Part shown: positions 60,034-64,000 of the stretch, piece by piece
Position numbering within the stretch: the first letter of the stretch is position 1
Layout: each line of letters starts with the position of its first letter
Origin: Epiperipatus broadwayi
Taxonomy: Eukaryota > Onychophora > Udeonychophora > Euonychophora > Peripatidae
Length of the DNA stretch: 64,000 nt
Assembly (NCBI GenBank): GCA_028023455.1
Contig: JAQFVV010006197.1
Span: 16,427,254 to 16,491,253, forward strand
Direction: 5' to 3'
Made by a program: the position numbers and the translations under genes
The notes under the pieces: generated by a model
What the model was told of the DNA's origin: nothing
The model's database searches: none
The model's input: only the letters and a program-made list of their open reading frames with translations

Positions 60034-60518
60034 TGTAATGTCTGATTAGATTTCTAGCACTATAGTATATCTACATTTTACTGCACAGATTGTGTATTGA
60101 ATTATTCTAAAATTAAAACAAAACAGAGTACTGCAATGGACTTTCACTTTGACATATATAAAGGAGAAAAACTTGTAGAAGAAAAGAAGAAGTCTCCTGG
60201 GTAGTTATAGTAGTAGCAGTCAAAGAATAATAGAAAGAAAGGCTGTTAGATACTAAATTGAGCTGATGGCAGGCTGGCATAATGAGTTATTTCTTTACTT
60301 CCTTATAAAGAACGGCTGTTGAGTAATGTTTGTATTTAACATGTTGTCCATCATGTTATTATTTTTCGGACTAAGCACTAATTAAAATATTAGTATACTT
60401 CCATAATCATTCGTTATTACTTGTTAATAAATATTTATTTATTAAACAAAATTGCACTTGTATTAATTATATTTGTAGTCTGACTGGTTATTTATATGTT
60501 AAACCCTCAGATATAGCA
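60034..60518 (+). repeat. 3' LTR of the Gypsy element
   Basis: Starts TGTAATGTCTGATTAGATTT directly after the polypurine tract and ends ...TATAGCA. It is slightly longer than the 5' LTR because of small insertions. Confidence 0.82.
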
Positions 60519-61035
60519 GATACTTAGCAATTTTGCTAAATCCTTGATCAAATTAGGGCTAATGTTTCACCTAAGCACATAAAATAGTGTCCGATTCATT
60601 GGTAAAGACTAAAGTCAAAAATATTAGATAAGAAAATAATCAACATTACAAGTAGAAAATTAAATTATCCCAAATAGCAACAATCATGCTAAATTCTAAA
60701 AAAATTTAATACATATATAAATATTCCTTTACATTTCTAAAATCCTTACATACTAATTATAATCCTTAAATGCTAAAGATATATAGCATGGCAATCATTT
60801 TTCCTAGTGATTGTGGTTATAATCACAAACTAAAAATCTATAATATTTTAGAAAACCATCTATAAGAATTCTTTATTAAAACTTATATTTGTCCCTCTTT
60901 TTTCTTACACTAATAAGTTTATCAATGTGTGAATTAGGTGTCAAATTATTTTATAGCCTTCTTTAAGCTCATACTCATAATTTTATAATGAACATCCTGA
61001 ACTATCTGTTACAATAAATTACATAATTCTTACGT
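60519..61035. other. No gene seen
   Basis: AT-rich sequence between the Gypsy element and the palindrome. Confidence 0.6.
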
Positions 61036-61880
61036 AATAGTAATATTAGCGATTAAGCCAATGCACATGCGCTTTAAAGATAAATTATAAATGAATACTC
61101 TCATTTTTTATTTTTCCAGACACGAGATATAGTATTTTAGAAAGAATGGAATGAATCCACCCATTCTTTTAACCCAAACGTTTATGTATGGGCAAATCTT
61201 AAGTGTGTGGAATTAAGAGCTTGAAGGTGTTACTCGATCAGTTTAAATTACATTTGTTATGTTTGAATGAATGACACTTGCGAAATCTTTACAATTTACG
61301 AACCGTCATTCTTTAATTGAAATTAATCATATATAATAAGATATTATTTTTATATAGCGCTATGTTTTTTATGTAATAGGAATATTAGCGATTAAGCCAA
61401 TGCACATGCACTTTAAAGATAAATTATAAATGAATACTATATCTCGTGTCTGGAAAAAAAAAAATTGAGAGTATTCATTTATAATTTATCTTTAAAGTAC
61501 ATGTGCATTGGCTTAAACGCTAATATTACTATTACATAAAAAGCATAGCGCTATATAAAAATAATATCTCATTATATATGTTTAATTTCAACTAAAGAAT
61601 GACGGTTCGTAAATTGTAAAGATTTCGCAAGTGTTATTCGTTCAAACATAACAAATGTAATTTAAAGTGATCGTGTAACACCTTCATGCTCTTAATTCCA
61701 CACACTTAAGATTTGCCCATACATAAACGTTTGGGTTGAAAAAATGGGTGGATTCATTCCATTCTTTCTAAAATACTATATCTCATGACTGGGAAAAAAA
61801 AAAAATGAGAGTATTCATTTATAATTTATCTTTAAAACGCATGTGCATTGGCTTAATCGCTAATATTACTATTACATAAA
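61036..61880. repeat. Nested palindrome, about 420-bp arms
   Basis: The centre lies near 61,456. The left arm (61,036-61,455) contains TAATATTAGCGATTAAGCCA, TGCACATGCGCTTTAAAGAT, AACGTTTATGTATGGGCAAA, GAACCGTCATTCTTTAATTG and TATATAGCGCTATG. The right arm contains all of these in inverse order and orientation. The GCGATTAAGCC/TGCACATG block occurs twice in each arm, so the unit is itself repeated. Same family as 1-170 and 31,381-31,591. Confidence 0.9.
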
Positions 61881-63064
61881 AAACATAGCGTTATATAAAA
61901 ATAATATCTCATTATAATTCTTATATAGATTTTGATTATTTTTTATAGTCCATTTTCGTATAATTTTTTAAAGAGGTTATTTTTACTATGAAATGTGAAA
62001 ACAAATATATACAAGATTGTCTTAAGATTTAGTTAAAATATATTGTCACGCTAGTGAAAGATATGTGTTATAAAACCTATATATATCTGCGTTACATGTT
62101 TTATAATTCAAAATTATGATCAAATTTATTTGAAAAAATAGTTAAAAACAAATTTAAATAGTTTTAAAATGTAGTTTTGTAAAAATAAAAAGCGTTATAT
62201 TTTTTTTAAAAGAGAATAAAGCTATTTATTGAAAGCAAGTGGGGAAAGGAATTAGAAAAAAAGATTTAGAAACCTCTTTTTTTTATAAATTAAAAAATAA
62301 GTTAAAAGAATAAGTGTGTAAAAATAATGTAGTGAAAAAATCTAAAATAAAAAGATTAATTAATTAGTGAGTGTAAACTTTTGAAATGCCAGTAAGATTT
62401 TTTGATTGATAATAAAATCAAAATCAATAGTTGAATTTAAAATCTATGTAAACTATCTATTCAGTAAATTCGAAGAGATAGTAGATTAATCTATGAAAAA
62501 AGATCAGATTAAAACAAATGTAAAAATCAATTAGATAAAACGAAATGTAAAAATTAATTTAAAAAAAAACATTCAAGTTACGATCAAAATTAAAAATAAT
62601 GACAAGAAATTAAAATAATGGGAGTAAAAAAAGTATATAAAGTCGCAACAGACTATTGTTATTTAATCCAGTTTTCATTTTGTGATTGGTTTATTTCTTC
62701 TTAAGTCTGGAAGTCATTGCAGTCTTCATTTATACTATTACATTATTCACTTCTCCAGAAATCTAAGGACAGAATAGTCATTCATTGATGCTGCGGATAA
62801 TATCATTTCAGAAGCTGCAAAATTAACAACATGCATTACTAGACTGCTTTATAAGTGTTCGACTGGACTTCAGGCCCCAAAAACCTCCACAAAATCGGTT
62901 GTCCCATCTGAGAAATTTTCTCTCTCCCCCCATTGTCAAGACAAAAAATGGAAAAAAAAACCCTGAAATCAGTGATGGAGATCAAAAAGCCAATCGTTTG
63001 GAAATTGACAATCATGAAAACCAAGGTAAATATATTTTGATCACTCTCTGTAGACCCTTTAGGT
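61881..63064. other. No gene seen
   Basis: AT-rich at 61,920-62,640, then somewhat less so. The minus-strand ORF at 62,839-63,105 has no recognised domain. Confidence 0.55.
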
Positions 63065-63200
63065 AGCAGTCGTACATCGCTTGATGGCAGTTTGTGCAAA
63101 AACACATAAATATGCCGTTTACACAGCCAAACCTACAGCTACTACAACACTTGTTTGTAATAGCCATTTTGGGCCACATGATGGTGTTCTCTATGTAAAC
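63065..63200. repeat. Relative of the TIR element at 14.3 kb
   Basis: 'gcaaaaacacataaatatgc' followed by CGTTTACACAGCCAAA aligns with 'gcaaaagcacagaaatatgc' and CATTTTCATGGCCAAA at 14,320-14,355. It is preceded in both by a GATGG-C-GTTT segment. Terminal repeats are not recognisable here. Confidence 0.5.
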
Positions 63201-63509
63201 ATACAGAAATCGTATGCATAGCTATGTGTGACCATGCTTTATGCATATGTTCAGTTATGAGTTTGTTATGGTTTGATATGAGGACAACTGTTTTTTAATT
63301 TCACAGAACTCTTGAAATCTGTTTTCAAAATCATTGTCTCGCACACCAACTGTAGTAGTATTGCATTGTGATAATTATCACTGTCAGTACGCATCTTGGA
63401 AGGTGGTAGCAATTTGGAAAAGCTTTTGCAGAGCATGATGGGCAGATTTATGCGAAATTTCACATTCTCAACAAGATAAATAAAATGGCTGAAGGCAACA
63501 GTGAACATT

Positions 63510-64000
63510 TAAAAGTGTAGGATTTGTTTTTTAATTTTGTTTAAATGTTTAGTATTAGAAAAATAAGGTAAATTTGGAAATAAAAAGTGTAGTTTTTTTT
63601 TTTTTTTTTGGACTTTTGATTAAATGTTTAATTTAGTATTATAAGAATAATGTAAATTTGAAAGAAAACAATCTGGACAGGATTGCAGATTTAAAAATGA
63701 AGTCAGCTGTTAAAATAAAAAATCATTCGGCTAATTACTTTTCCAATGAATTTTTTTGGTTTGCTTTTTAATTGCGTTTCGAATAACGTAAATGTGGAAA
63801 TAAAGTGTTTTGTTTTGTTTTTTTCCCTTTTGATCAGCATTAAAAACAAAGTCAGCTGATTACTTTTTTAATGAAGTGTTTTGGTTTTGTTTTTTAATTT
63901 TCTTCAAACATTTGATTTAGTATTAGAAAAATAACTCAATTTGAAAATAAAAAGAAAGTGTTGTTTTTTTTTACTTTTGATTAAACGTTTAATTAATGTC
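63510..64000. repeat. Imperfect tandem repeats to the window edge
   Basis: At least three copies of a 110-190-bp unit with TTTGTTTTTTAATT, 'tttagtattagaaaaataa', 'tttggaaataaaaagtg' and 'cttttgattaaa' words. The array runs off the end of the window. Confidence 0.7.

Larger units (their letters stand above)
55833..60518 (+). mobile_element. Ty3/Gypsy LTR retrotransposon, decayed but structurally complete
   Basis: Two direct LTRs flank coding relics in the order gag, protease, RT, RNase H, integrase, which is the Ty3/Gypsy order. The LTRs differ at many sites, so the insertion is old. The polypurine tract GGAGGGAAGG (60,022-60,031) lies just before the 3' LTR start TGTAATG (60,034). Target-site duplication is not evident. 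Confidence 0.85.

Noticed and set aside
62839-63508. Two minus-strand ORFs (62,839-63,105; 63,266-63,508)
   Set aside because: No domain; the first overlaps a segment similar to a non-coding part of the TIR element.

Overview
This is a strongly AT-rich window from an invertebrate nuclear genome. The evidence is GT-AG introns of up to 18 kb, exons of only 68-198 bp, and several retroelement classes (RTE-like and other non-LTR elements, a Ty3/Gypsy element, Penelope-like elements with GIY-YIG domains) together with hAT and piggyBac-like DNA transposons. A chelicerate or other non-insect arthropod would fit, and a cnidarian is not excluded. There are no bacterial operons, tRNA genes or CRISPR arrays.

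The one host gene I can support lies on the minus strand and has exons too small to show up as long ORFs. Seven exons between 45,662 and 1,096 splice in consistent phase into 248 residues of a RecQ-family DNA helicase most like Werner (WRN) helicase. The product has an acidic N-terminal region, RecQ motif 0, the Walker A motif and motif Ia. It continues past position 1 outside the window. Exon 1 may not be the true first exon.

Almost everything else lies in or upstream of this gene's introns. Intron 6 (1,171-5,695) holds a decayed hAT transposase. Intron 5 (5,805-12,054) holds two head-to-head RTE-like copies with a near-consensus hammerhead ribozyme motif between them. Intron 3 (12,283-30,767) holds a TIR element, a non-LTR element nested in another repeat, local duplications and a 5S-rRNA-like relic. 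Intron 2 (30,844-36,933) holds a palindrome, a Penelope-like element with inverted ends and an inverted-repeat cluster. Intron 1 (37,084-45,464) holds a palindrome with a hammerhead-like core, a 2.2-kb LTR-like unit, a non-LTR remnant, a fold-back element and the open C-terminal half of a second Penelope-like element.

Upstream of exon 1 (45.7-64 kb) is a third RTE-like copy split by a piggyBac-like element, which itself carries a small satellite array, and by a SINE-like insertion with a 13-bp target-site duplication. Next come several long palindromes, a decayed Ty3/Gypsy element with both LTRs, and an approximately 845-bp nested palindrome whose family also occurs at 1-170 and 31.4 kb.

The most interesting pattern is recurrent hammerhead-ribozyme-like cores (8.9, 32.9, 34.8, 37.8, 43.9 and 51.5 kb). 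Four of these six loci lie in or beside inverted-repeat or Penelope-like sequence, and the others form the two arms of one Penelope element or stand alone (8.9 kb). All calls come from reading the sequence by eye; no alignment or database search was run.
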